Notes under the pieces: generated by a model
Database searches by the model: none
What the model was told of the DNA's origin: nothing
The model's input: only the letters and a program-made list of their open reading frames with translations
Position numbers and translations under genes: made by a program
Origin: Alphaproteobacteria bacterium
GTDB lineage: Bacteria; Pseudomonadota; Alphaproteobacteria; RF32; CAG-239
Direction: 5' to 3'
Assembly (NCBI GenBank): GCA_017626035.1
Contig: JAGAJR010000021.1
Location: forward strand, 1 to 64,000
Length of the DNA: 64,000 nucleotides
Part shown: positions 43,808-51,318 of the stretch, in pieces
Position numbering within the stretch: the stretch's first letter is position 1
How the letters are laid out: each line of letters starts with the position of its first letter

Positions 43808-44428
43808 ATGACATCACCTTTAATGCCAAAAGCCACGGCGGTATGGCTGGTTGAAAACACTACTCTTACTTTCAGACAGATTGCTGATTTTTGTGAATTG
43901 CACGAATTGGAAATTCAGGCTATCGCAGATGGTGATGTTGCATTTAATATCATCGGTATCAGCCCGGTTGAAACCAATCAGCTGACAATTGAAGAAATTA
44001 AGAGATGCGAAGCTGACCGCAAAGCTTCTTTGCAGGCTAACCCGATGGAAAGAAATGTTAAGGCCAAGAATGCCAAAGCTAAAAAGATTTTGTCTCCGTC
44101 TCAAAGAAGCGATAAGCCGAACGCTATTGCCTGGATTTTGAAGAATTGTCCTGAAATTATGGATTCACAAATTTGTAAGTTAATCGGAACAACCAAACCG
44201 ACAATTGAAGCTATTCGCAACGGGACTCATAAAGATATGGCTAATATCCGGGCTAAAAATCCGGTAGCAATCGGTTTGTGTTCTGAAAAAGATTTGGACG
44301 CATCAATTTCTTTCTCTAAATCCCGTAAAGAAAAAGCCGAGGCTAAAAAAGCTGCCCCAAAAACCAAGAAAACGGCAAAAGCTAAAAAGCCGGCAGCTAA
44401 AAAAACAACTTCAAAGAAAGAAAAGTAA
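43808..44428 (+). CDS. trcR: cell-cycle transcriptional regulator TrcR (DUF1013)
   Basis: 206 aa. The family signature is clear: LMPKATAVWLVENTTLTFRQ, IADFCELHELEIQAIADGDV, then SDKPNAIAWILKNCPEIMDS and QICKLIGTTKPTIEAIRNGT, ending with VAIGLCSEKDLDAS. TrcR is an alphaproteobacterial RNA-polymerase-associated regulator of cell-cycle genes with two HTH-like domains. The last ~40 residues form a histone-H1-like Lys/Ala/Pro tail (KAKKPAAKKTTSKKEK), longer than in many homologues. Start ATG 43808 follows AAAGGA. Confidence 0.93.
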   Translation: MTSPLMPKATAVWLVENTTLTFRQIADFCELHELEIQAIADGDVAFNIIGISPVETNQLTIEEIKRCEADRKASLQANPMERNVKAKNAKAKKILSPSQRSDKPNAIAWILKNCPEIMDSQICKLIGTTKPTIEAIRNGTHKDMANIRAKNPVAIGLCSEKDLDASISFSKSRKEKAEAKKAAPKTKKTAKAKKPAAKKTTSKKEK

Positions 44429-44439
44429 TAAGAAAAAAG

Positions 44440-44467
44440 AAAAGCCTCTCAATTGAGAGGCTTTTTT
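44440..44467. terminator. bidirectional terminator between trcR and GNAT gene
   Basis: AAAAGCCTCTC-AATT-GAGAGGCTTTTTT. Confidence 0.9.
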
Positions 44468-44474
44468 GTAACTG

Positions 44475-45287
44475 TTATTTGGAAAAAACTCTGTTTGTGC
44501 TGATAATATCCGCCGGTTTAAACATTTTGCTTTTAGGCCTTTCTGCCGGAGTATATGTCAAAGAGTCTTCAAGGAGGCGGCCTTCATCTTCTCTCGGGTT
44601 CCAAATAATAGAGTTTGTTTCCGAGTTCCAAGCCGTTCCGACCATTCCTCTTTTAGAGAGTTCCTGCATTTTGTTAAATAAAATGGGAACTTGCTTATGC
44701 ACGTCTTTTCCTAAAGACATACTGAAACTTTTATCCATATTAAGTTTAGGATCAATTTTGCCGTCAAGGCGTTTTTGCAAATAAATCACTTCGGCATTAT
44801 CTTCCGGATCATATCCCACTTTGGTAATCTGCATACCATATTGAATGGCGTTTACCCAACTGGCGGGATTGTCGGCGGCAATCTGGGTAATGGCGGTGTG
44901 TCTGCCGTTCATAATGGCGGTGTCTTCACGGATACGGAGCATTCTTTTCATTAAACCGTTGCCGCGGTATTCCGGGTCAACCAAAACCGCTTTGTAAATG
45001 GCTAATTCGGAGTTTTTCAATTCTCCGGCAAATTCGGAAAGTTCTCTCTCTTCTCCGTCTTTCGGCAGGGAAAGGATAGATTGAGAAACAAGGCGTTCAC
45101 CGTCAAAAAGGCCGAAGACATAAGTGGAATCGCTTTCTAAAGCTTTCAGAAAATCATTTGCCGTCCGGTGAAGAATAAAATGTTGTTCGTCAGGTTTGAA
45201 ACCGGCAATAATTTTATCCTGCAAGTCAATTAAACTTTTTAAATCGGTAATATCTAATTTTTTTAATACTAATTCTTTGTTTTTCAT
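44475..45287 (-). CDS. GNAT-family acetyltransferase
   Basis: 270 aa. The acetyl-CoA-binding core is AIYKAVLVDPEYRGNGLMKR (motif A with R-x-x-G-x-G-like YRGNGL), followed by HTAITQIAADNPASWVNAIQ and YGMQITKVGYD. A C-terminal extension of ~110 residues is unassigned. Substrate unknown. Expression appears controlled by a leader with a short reading frame and an intrinsic terminator placed between promoter and start codon; GGAG precedes the ATG. Confidence 0.85.
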   Translation of the reverse strand: MKNKELVLKKLDITDLKSLIDLQDKIIAGFKPDEQHFILHRTANDFLKALESDSTYVFGLFDGERLVSQSILSLPKDGEERELSEFAGELKNSELAIYKAVLVDPEYRGNGLMKRMLRIREDTAIMNGRHTAITQIAADNPASWVNAIQYGMQITKVGYDPEDNAEVIYLQKRLDGKIDPKLNMDKSFSMSLGKDVHKQVPILFNKMQELSKRGMVGTAWNSETNSIIWNPREDEGRLLEDSLTYTPAERPKSKMFKPADIISTNRVFSK

Positions 45288-45301
45288 AAGGGGCTCCGTT
45301 A

Positions 45302-45334
45302 AAATAAAAAAAGATTTGAAAAGTTTTTCAAATC
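45302..45334 (-). terminator. attenuator-like terminator in the GNAT leader
   Basis: Minus strand GATTTGAAAA-AC-TTTTCAAATC, 10-bp perfect stem, then TTTTTTTATTTT. It is located 15 bp before the GNAT start codon, so it would end most leader transcripts. Confidence 0.75.
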
Positions 45335-45376
45335 CCGCAACTTAAATTCATATTCGTTTTTATAAGCAAACATAAA

Positions 45377-45442
45377 TCATCGTCGCAGATAAAGGCTGCG
45401 TCGGTTGCTTCGGGAGCTGATATGCAAGGTTGTCTTATTCAT
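45377..45442 (-). CDS. possible 21-residue Arg-rich leader peptide
   Basis: A short frame starts at ATG 45442 and stops at TGA 45377. It encodes MNKTTLHISSRSNRRSLYLR plus a final Arg, with five Arg and four Ser. GAAGGG lies eight bases upstream as a ribosome-binding site. It lies between the promoter and the attenuator of the GNAT gene, the layout of ribosome-mediated attenuation. A hairpin CGCAG/CTGCG overlaps its 3' part. It could be chance; no homologue is known to me. Confidence 0.4.
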   Translation of the reverse strand: MNKTTLHISSRSNRRSLYLRR

Positions 45443-45469
45443 TTTTTACCCTTCGTAAAATCTGCCCTA

Positions 45470-45498
45470 AAGATAAGTATAAATAATTTAGTTGTCAA
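45470..45498 (-). promoter_or_regulatory. promoter of GNAT leader
   Basis: Minus strand TTGACA (45493-45498), 17-bp spacer, TATCTT (45470-45475). Its -35 overlaps that of the divergent dapE promoter. Confidence 0.6.
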
Positions 45499-45520
45499 AC
45501 AAAAATATTCTCCGTATAAA
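45492..45520 (+). promoter_or_regulatory. promoter of dapE
   Basis: TTGTCA (45492-45497), 17-bp spacer, TATAAA (45515-45520), about 28 bp before the dapE start codon. Confidence 0.6.
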
Positions 45521-45548
45521 TTATTTTATGAAAGAAAAGGAGATTTAT

Positions 45549-46685
45549 ATGTCTGAAGTCGTGGATTTGTGCCGGAATCTTGTCAGATTTCCGAGTTGGA
45601 ACAGTAAAGTTGAAGATGCTTTGGCCTTTATGCAAAAATATTTTGAAAATATGGGGTTTTCCGCCCGGATAATGACTTTTAAAAATAGCAAAGGGCAGAG
45701 TGTTGCGAATTTATATGCTTCTTACGGGGAAGGACATCCGCATTTGTTGTTTTCCGGTCATATGGACGTTGTTCCGTCCGGAGATGACGCTGCTTGGACG
45801 TTTCCCGCATTTGAGGGAAAAATTGACAATAATGTCCTTTATGGGCGGGGCATTGCCGACATGAAAGGCGGAATAGCCTGTTTTGCCGATGCCTGCCGTG
45901 AATTTGTCAAAGAAAACAAGTTTCAGGGAAAAATCAGCTTTGTTATCTCTGGAGATGAAGAAGAGCCTCTGGTGGACGGAACGGAAAAAATGCTGGAACA
46001 GCTCCATGCCGAAGGCGAAGTTTTTGACTTTGCGATTGTCGGCGAACCGTCTAATCCGAAAGAAATGGGGGACGAAATCAAAGTCGGACGCCGCGGAGAT
46101 ATTGTTTTGAGAATTACTTCCTTTGGGCAGCAGGGGCATACGGCTTATCCGGATATGGTCGTGAACCCGATACACAATCTGGTCGGGCTGTTAAATGCTA
46201 TGCAAACGGATAATTTAGATAACGGAAACGAGTTTTTTGGCCCGTCAACACTCCAGATAACCACGTTTGATGTTGGCAACCCGGCGTCAAATGTTGTTCC
46301 GGCACAGGCTTATGCCCAGATTGATATCCGTTTTAATTCAAATCATACATCCCGCAGTATCGTGGATTGGGCGGAAAAACACATTGCCGCCGCAAAAGGG
46401 AAATTTGTTCTGGAACCGGAATATGTGGGGGAATCTTTCCTCAGCCCGATTAGTAAGAATGTGGAAATGCTGAAAGATATTGTTTTTCGCCATACGGGAA
46501 AAATACCGGCCTATTCAACGGCCGGCGGAACGTCTGATGCCCGTTTTGTAAAGAAATACTGCCCGGTGGTTGAATATGGATTGACAAATGCTTCCATTCA
46601 TAAAGTAAATGAATGTGAAAAAGTCGAAAATATTGAGTTGCTGCAAAAGATTTATAAAGATTTTCTGCGGGGCTTTTTCAGCTAA
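45549..46685 (+). CDS. dapE: succinyl-diaminopimelate desuccinylase
   Basis: 378 aa, the family's usual length. M20 metallopeptidase motifs are LLFSGHMDVVPSGD (zinc His and Asp), YGRGIADMKGGIACF (bridging Asp), ISGDEEEP (catalytic and zinc Glu) and YSTAGGTSDARF, with IHKVNECEKVENI near the end. It removes succinate from N-succinyl-LL-diaminopimelate in lysine and peptidoglycan precursor synthesis. ATG 45549 follows AAAGGAG. The 3' end overlaps a convergent gene by 4 bp. Confidence 0.93.
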   Translation: MSEVVDLCRNLVRFPSWNSKVEDALAFMQKYFENMGFSARIMTFKNSKGQSVANLYASYGEGHPHLLFSGHMDVVPSGDDAAWTFPAFEGKIDNNVLYGRGIADMKGGIACFADACREFVKENKFQGKISFVISGDEEEPLVDGTEKMLEQLHAEGEVFDFAIVGEPSNPKEMGDEIKVGRRGDIVLRITSFGQQGHTAYPDMVVNPIHNLVGLLNAMQTDNLDNGNEFFGPSTLQITTFDVGNPASNVVPAQAYAQIDIRFNSNHTSRSIVDWAEKHIAAAKGKFVLEPEYVGESFLSPISKNVEMLKDIVFRHTGKIPAYSTAGGTSDARFVKKYCPVVEYGLTNASIHKVNECEKVENIELLQKIYKDFLRGFFS

Positions 46686-47287
46686 TTGTCGGAACTGTCG
46701 TCATTTTCCTCCTCAACTCCCGGATAAACGTCTAAAATTTCAATTTTTTGCGTATTTTCGGGGAGAGGAGGTTCCGGCGGCTTGATACCGAAAGTGTCTC
46801 CGACAATAATCCGGTCGTTAGAGTTCATCATTGCCAAATCATTATTTAAGGTTTGATTTTCCGGATAATTTCCGGTTTCGGCAATAAACTTCAAATCTCT
46901 GATATAATCATTGTATTTTTGTTGATATTCGGGAGTTCGTGCCAAATCCTGATTATTGTATTTTTGGTATTGGCTGTGAATGGCTTCGTCAATGTTAAAC
47001 GGTTTGGGCAGAGAAGTAACCGTAGTCGTTTCAATTTGCGGAGAACTGACTTCAATCATTTCTTCCTGTTCCGGCTGGGGCTGTTGTTGAACGGCTTTGG
47101 GTTTTGGTGCCGGTTTAGGTTCTTCATAGTAAAAAGGCGGTAAAACCTCCCGTCGCTCCAGTTCGGACTGGGGAATAAAGAAATTCGGCGTCAGCTTTTT
47201 TCTCACATAGCGGCCTTCTTGAGCAACTGCCGCCACGGACAGAAGAATAATGGAAAGCAGTAAAACGGCAAATACGGAGTTCTTCAT
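46682..47287 (-). CDS. secreted Pro/Glu-rich protein, unknown
   Basis: 201 aa. Signal peptide MKNSVFAVLLLSIILLSVAA (cleavage after AVA). The mature part has a Pro/Gln/Lys-rich linker (~residues 55-85), a helical central portion (AIHSQYQKYNNQDLARTPEY) and an acidic C-terminus ending DDSSDN. No family recognised; it is likely periplasmic. It is divergent from the next gene and overlaps the end of dapE by 4 bp. Confidence 0.7.
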   Translation of the reverse strand: MKNSVFAVLLLSIILLSVAAVAQEGRYVRKKLTPNFFIPQSELERREVLPPFYYEEPKPAPKPKAVQQQPQPEQEEMIEVSSPQIETTTVTSLPKPFNIDEAIHSQYQKYNNQDLARTPEYQQKYNDYIRDLKFIAETGNYPENQTLNNDLAMMNSNDRIIVGDTFGIKPPEPPLPENTQKIEILDVYPGVEEENDDSSDN

Positions 47288-47333
47288 TTTCTTATCAACC
47301 CAAAATTAATAAATGGCCTTTATAATAGATTAC

Positions 47334-48068
47334 ATGAAAAAACTTTTTTTTATATTAACAAGTTGTTTGTTTATGTCCGTTGCTGCCGAATATGCTCCGG
47401 CGGCAGAAGAGGTTGCGGAAAATCCGTTTTCCGAAGCAGAAAATTTTGATCCGTGCAGCCAGATAGTTCCCCAGCCGAAAGTAACCTTTTCCACCTCTTA
47501 CGGAAAACTGTCTTATGATTTCAGCAAAAATTTTAATGAATTGACCCGGATGGGCAAAACTTACGGTATTTTGGAACAGGGGGTTTTTGCCTCGGGATTG
47601 TCTGTGGTCGGAATTAATTGGGAGGTTTCTCTCAATTCCGTAAGCCGGATTGTCGGAGATTATGATATTTGCGTTATTCCGACAACCGTGGAAGTGTTCA
47701 TCGGCTATCAGGATCCGATTATTTTTATGTCTCGGGAACTCCAGCCGCATAGCTGTATTTACAATGTGGTGCTCAGGCATGAACAAACCCACCACCAGAT
47801 TAACAAAACAGCTCTTGAATATTTTATTCCGCAGCTGAAAAAATCCATTTCCGAGATTGTGAAAGACATCCGTCCGCTTCATGTAACCAGCAGTTCTATG
47901 ATAGATAACGCGACAAACGAATTGACCGATGAATATATCCGCCGGATTGAACCTTTAATAAGCTATTTTAAGCAGGAACTTTTAAAAGAGCAAAGCAAGC
48001 TGGACAATCACGGCAATTACCAGATGGAAGGCGACTTGTGCAAATATGTTAACCGGCACAAGAAGTAG
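47334..48068 (+). CDS. predicted periplasmic protein with HExxH motif
   Basis: 244 aa. Signal peptide LFFILTSCLFMSVAA. The segment LRHEQTHHQINKTALEYF contains HEQTH, the HExxH zinc-protease motif, inside a predicted helix (around residue 155), with a following helix that could supply a third ligand. This suggests a small periplasmic metallopeptidase or a relic of one. ATG 47334 starts the signal peptide directly; ATG 47313 would add seven residues. Its tail overlaps the convergent HAD gene by 20 bp. Confidence 0.7.
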   Translation: MKKLFFILTSCLFMSVAAEYAPAAEEVAENPFSEAENFDPCSQIVPQPKVTFSTSYGKLSYDFSKNFNELTRMGKTYGILEQGVFASGLSVVGINWEVSLNSVSRIVGDYDICVIPTTVEVFIGYQDPIIFMSRELQPHSCIYNVVLRHEQTHHQINKTALEYFIPQLKKSISEIVKDIRPLHVTSSSMIDNATNELTDEYIRRIEPLISYFKQELLKEQSKLDNHGNYQMEGDLCKYVNRHKK

Positions 48069-48747
48069 CTGCCGGGCACTTTTTGGTTTCCTCGACAAAG
48101 GCATCAATAAAGTTGTCAATGCCGTTATAAGCCGCGTCAATATACGGAAGGTCTTTTGACGAATTGTTGTTGTAATACAAACGAACCGTCGTCATGCCGA
48201 TTTGTTTCGGATATTTGAGGTTGGAATAGCTGTCATCAACAAAAATACAGTCTTTGGCGTCAATGCCGATTTTTTCGCACAGCCAGTAATAAACGTTCGG
48301 TGTTTCGTTTTTCTTGAGGTTGTCAAAATCTTCAACGGAATAAATCCGGTCTTTAAACAAATCATATAAACCGATTTTATGCAGAATTTTTTCAGCCAGT
48401 TTCCGAGTGCTGTTGGTAAAAATATACTGCGGAATATTAAGATTTTGCAATTTTTCAGGCAGGCCTTCGTATGGTTCGATATAATCAACCGGAACGCTGT
48501 TATGATAAGCATGATAGAAGTCAATCTCGTCGATACCGTATTCTTTGTAGAACAAAACGCCGCCGTCGCGGTATTTTTTGAAAGATTCTTTAACCAGACT
48601 TTTTGCTTGATCATAAGTCATGTCAATTCCAAAGTCTTCTACCAGAACTTTAGCCATAACGCCATCCAGAATATCGGCATATTCAGGGGTAAGGCGATAT
48701 AAAGTATTATCTAAATCCCAAATAATGGCTTTTTTGCAAAAAATCAC
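48049..48747 (-). CDS. HAD-family pyrimidine 5'-nucleotidase-like hydrolase
   Basis: 232 aa. HAD motif I AIIWDLDNTLYRL, motif II YIFTNSTRKLAEKI, motif III Lys around FDNLKKNETPN and motif IV DCIFVDDSYSNLKYPKQIGM. The N-L-Y form of motif I and the layout match the SDT1/PHM8-type nucleotidases. It dephosphorylates small phosphometabolites in the cytoplasm. Start GTG 48747 has GGAGA seven bases before it. Confidence 0.85.
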   Translation of the reverse strand: MIFCKKAIIWDLDNTLYRLTPEYADILDGVMAKVLVEDFGIDMTYDQAKSLVKESFKKYRDGGVLFYKEYGIDEIDFYHAYHNSVPVDYIEPYEGLPEKLQNLNIPQYIFTNSTRKLAEKILHKIGLYDLFKDRIYSVEDFDNLKKNETPNVYYWLCEKIGIDAKDCIFVDDSYSNLKYPKQIGMTTVRLYYNNNSSKDLPYIDAAYNGIDNFIDAFVEETKKCPAATSCAG

Positions 48748-48907
48748 GCTGTATCTCCATATTCTATACAATTATGCAACCTTCAAATTATAGACGTCTG
48801 TAGAATTTTCGTCAATGCCGATAATTGTTTTTTTCAATAAGAAAGATTGAAAAAAGGACAAGGGAGAATATATCAAAACAGAGGTTAACAGATAAAAGAG
48901 GTTAGAG

Positions 48908-49261
48908 ATGAAAAAAATGTTAGGTATGGCGGCCGGAGCTGCGTTGGCGTTAGCCGGAGGCAGTATCGGTCAGGCAATGGCTCAATCGGAAGCTTCCGCA
49001 GTTGTCGGAACACCGGATTCTGCCAATATGGTTATTATCGAACAGGGATATGAGGTTGTCGCTCCGACGGCCGATACGCCGGCAAACAACGGTATGGAAG
49101 CTTTGCCTGGAGATCCGGGCGTAGAAGTGGCACCGGCTCCAGATGATGCGGTTCCGGCAGTTCAAAATAAAGACGCTGACGGCACAACTAATTCTGCCAA
49201 CCCTGAATATCAGGGCAGCGTAACGGTTGACGAAACGGTAACCGAAGAAGTTGTTGATTAA
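48908..49261 (+). CDS. small secreted acidic protein
   Basis: 117 aa. Signal peptide LGMAAGAALALAGGSIGQAM (cleavage near AMAQ). The mature protein is short, acidic, rich in Pro, Ala, Val, Asp and Glu, and lacks Cys and predictable structure (APDDAVPAVQNKDADGTTNS). No family recognised. Single gene with its own terminator. Confidence 0.7.
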   Translation: MKKMLGMAAGAALALAGGSIGQAMAQSEASAVVGTPDSANMVIIEQGYEVVAPTADTPANNGMEALPGDPGVEVAPAPDDAVPAVQNKDADGTTNSANPEYQGSVTVDETVTEEVVD

Positions 49262-49264
49262 AAA

Positions 49265-49292
49265 AGAAAGCCCCTCAATTGAGGGGCTTTCT
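49265..49292. terminator. bidirectional terminator, end of HTH unit copy 2
   Basis: AGAAAGCCCCTC-AATT-GAGGGGCTTTCT. Confidence 0.9.
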
Positions 49293-49293
49293 G

Positions 49294-49572
49294 TTATCCT
49301 TTAGGCTTGGAAAGAAACCCGGCGTAAACATGGAGATTGTAGTAATTTGCCAGCTTTTGAATGAGCTTCCAGTTAACCGCCTCCCGCCCGATTTCCACAT
49401 TGTCCAGTTCCCGCTGCTTAATCTGCAAGTCCATGCAGACAATGGAAGAATTTAACTTCCGTTTCTGGCGGATACGAAACAGGTGCATCCCTAAAGACCG
49501 TTGAATAGCTTTACGAATGGATTTGTTTTCCGATTGATAGAAAAAATTGTTTTTGATTTTGTGTTCAGTCAT
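49294..49572 (-). CDS. small HTH protein, duplicated unit copy 2
   Basis: 92 aa, with the same length and layout as the product at 35429-35707 and about 92% identity; changes are T8N, P20R, I/L and V/I in the HTH, H/Q, Q/N and the final E to G. The conservative pattern suggests both copies are under selection. The start at ATG 49572 follows GGAGTTT; the in-frame ATG ten codons upstream has no ribosome-binding site and overlaps the leader terminator. It is preceded by the same structured RNA and terminator as copy 1. Confidence 0.85.
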   Translation of the reverse strand: MTEHKIKNNFFYQSENKSIRKAIQRSLGMHLFRIRQKRKLNSSIVCMDLQIKQRELDNVEIGREAVNWKLIQKLANYYNLHVYAGFLSKPKG

Positions 49573-49596
49573 TTTCAAACTCCATGTTTTGTTGAT

Positions 49597-49630
49597 AAAC
49601 AAAACTCACCTTATTGAGAAATAAGGTGAG
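49597..49630 (-). terminator. intrinsic terminator/attenuator in HTH leader, copy 2
   Basis: Minus strand CTCACCTTATT-TCTC-AATAAGGTGAG then TTTTGTTT; the stem is identical to copy 1 and the loop differs by one base. Confidence 0.8.
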
Positions 49631-49767
49631 GGAGTTAGCAACTGCTTACGACAGTCTGCATTCTTCGACATATAAATATGCTTATACCTGCAGCTCCCCC
49701 ATGAAGAGGAGTTTCTTTTATCCGTAAGAGGAGCTGCTACACTCCGCAGTCCACCTCTGAACTGCAA
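49597..49767 (-). ncRNA. structured leader RNA / candidate small RNA, copy 2
   Basis: Same hairpin order as copy 1: GCAGTTC/GGACTGC (49746-49765), GCAGCTCC/GGAGCTGC (49690-49737, two pairs longer than in copy 1), CATAT/ATATG, GCA-ACTG/CAGTTGC, then the terminator. The second-stem loop contains AAACTCC, complementary to the GGAGTTT at the HTH ribosome-binding site. Confidence 0.65.
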
Positions 49768-49772
49768 GAGAA

Positions 49773-49800
49773 ATAATAAAGGATATAGGTTAATTTGCAA
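49773..49800 (-). promoter_or_regulatory. promoter of HTH unit copy 2
   Basis: Minus strand TTGCAA (49795-49800), 16-bp spacer, TATTAT (49773-49778), same geometry as copy 1. Confidence 0.7.
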
Positions 49801-49888
49801 TTAAAATTCTAAGCCACAATCTTATAAGCGGCAGGGAAAAGCCAACGAGCGTTTCAGGGCACATACTCAACACAGCCAACTTCCGCCA

Positions 49889-49903
49889 GTGGTCGCCGAC
49901 CAC
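49889..49903. repeat. 15-base palindrome, unit boundary copy 2
   Basis: GTGGTCGCCGACCAC, identical to 36087-36101 of copy 1. It lies immediately after the stop codon of the upstream lipoprotein gene. Confidence 0.75.
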
Positions 49904-50416
49904 CTAGAAACTCTGAAGGGCGTAAATGTCTTTGACTACCCAGTTTTCGGATTTGTTGCTGAGAACATAAATGATGTTTCCGTTGCAAAGCCCGAACCAG
50001 TTTCCGTTGCAGGTTCCTTTGGTGTAGATTTCCGCAGTGTTGACATCAATCGGCTTGATTTTAAGGATTTCAAAAGTCAGCTCTGTCGGGCGGCCGAGGC
50101 TTTCGTCTTCCATAAAGACGAATTTAGGCATTTTTTTGGGGTCGCATTCGGAAAACTTTGGATTTAAGGTACATTTAAGGGTCAGGTCAATGGCACAAAC
50201 GGCGTCATTTCCTTTGTCGCAGCCGGTTTCAATTTGGTTAAGCGTGTAAGAATATTGCTTGTTTTCAAAATCAATGTCAATTTGCGGAGCAACAACGACA
50301 ACTTCTCCGCTTTCAAGGGCTTCTTGGGTGGAGAGGTTTTCCGTACTGTTTTCCTGATTGTCGGAACAAGCGGAGATTAAAGCGGCGAGAGCAAAAACAG
50401 AAATGATTTTTTTCAT
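49904..50416 (-). CDS. lipoprotein of unknown function
   Basis: 170 aa with a lipobox (MKKIISVFALAALISACSDN, acylation at Cys17). The mature part has six further Cys, including paired ones (GCDKGNDAVC, CNGNWFGLCNG), suggesting disulphides in the periplasm. No family recognised. The stop codon abuts the palindrome at the boundary of the duplicated unit. Confidence 0.75.
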   Translation of the reverse strand: MKKIISVFALAALISACSDNQENSTENLSTQEALESGEVVVVAPQIDIDFENKQYSYTLNQIETGCDKGNDAVCAIDLTLKCTLNPKFSECDPKKMPKFVFMEDESLGRPTELTFEILKIKPIDVNTAEIYTKGTCNGNWFGLCNGNIIYVLSNKSENWVVKDIYALQSF

Positions 50417-50492
50417 GATGATAATCCTTAAACTAAAAAAATTCTGAACAGCATTTTAAGAAGAGATAAGTAAAATGTCCAGCCTTTAAAAC

Positions 50493-50525
50493 AAAAAAAA
50501 GGAAGGAACAAGTCCTTCCTTTTTT
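50493..50525 (-). terminator. terminator after outer-membrane barrel gene
   Basis: Minus strand GGAAGGA-CTTGT-TCCTTCC followed by TTTTTTT. Confidence 0.88.
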
Positions 50526-50539
50526 AAGAAACTTTCCGA

Positions 50540-51091
50540 TTAGAAAGAGTATCTGACACCGGCAGTAACGTCCATAATGTGGTCAACACCGGCAACTTTA
50601 TCCAAGAAGGAATAACGAGCCAATACTCTTACAGCCCAATCTTCAGTAACGTCATACTGAACACCGGCACCGATACGATAAGCCCAGCCGTTTTCTTTGT
50701 GAGATTTCTCACCGGCTTCTTTGTATTTGGCATCAACTTGTGCAATACCGGCAGTACCGAGTACAGACCAAACCTGATCGCAGCCTAAAGGCAGATAGCC
50801 GTAAGCGTCCAAACCGTAAGAACGGTAGCTGGCTTTGTGTTTGTATACGCCATCTTCGTCACGAGTGTTCCAAGTTTTGGATTCAATAGGAGTCTGATAA
50901 AAAATTTCAGTACCAAAATGTTTGTTGTACTTTGTACCAACGTTGACAGCTGCGTTTTGCAGGTTTTTGCTGAAAACGTGAGAGTTAATGTAATCAACAC
51001 CAACGTAAGGAGTATAGTCTGCAGCGTTTGCGGAAGCAGCGAAAGCAACAGCAGAAACAGCTACCATTAATGCACTAATTGTTTTTTTCAT
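50540..51091 (-). CDS. small outer-membrane beta-barrel protein
   Basis: 183 aa with signal peptide MKKTISALMVAVSAVAFAAS. The mature part alternates amphipathic strands (YTPYVGVDYINSHVF, ASYRSYGLDAYGYLPLG, WAYRIGAGVQYDVTEDWAVR) and ends in YSF, the C-terminal aromatic signal for BAM-mediated insertion. It belongs to the OmpA/OmpW-like porin-fold group (OMP_b-brl). It is probably abundant, with its own strong terminator. Specific function unknown. Confidence 0.85.
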   Translation of the reverse strand: MKKTISALMVAVSAVAFAASANAADYTPYVGVDYINSHVFSKNLQNAAVNVGTKYNKHFGTEIFYQTPIESKTWNTRDEDGVYKHKASYRSYGLDAYGYLPLGCDQVWSVLGTAGIAQVDAKYKEAGEKSHKENGWAYRIGAGVQYDVTEDWAVRVLARYSFLDKVAGVDHIMDVTAGVRYSF

Positions 51092-51318
51092 GTAAAAATT
51101 CCTTTTTTAAAAAAGATATTAAACGGCCCATATAGCATATTTATCTATATTTTGGGGCGATTACAGGAACTACTATATAGCAAATAAGTTAAATTTAAAG
51201 TAAATAAATATTACAAATTGTGAATTTTGTTGAAAACATTTATAAAAATGAAATCTTTATTGTTTAGAATGGCTTTTAGTGGTATAACTATAAGGATAGA
51301 TAAGGAAGGGTTTTTCCG

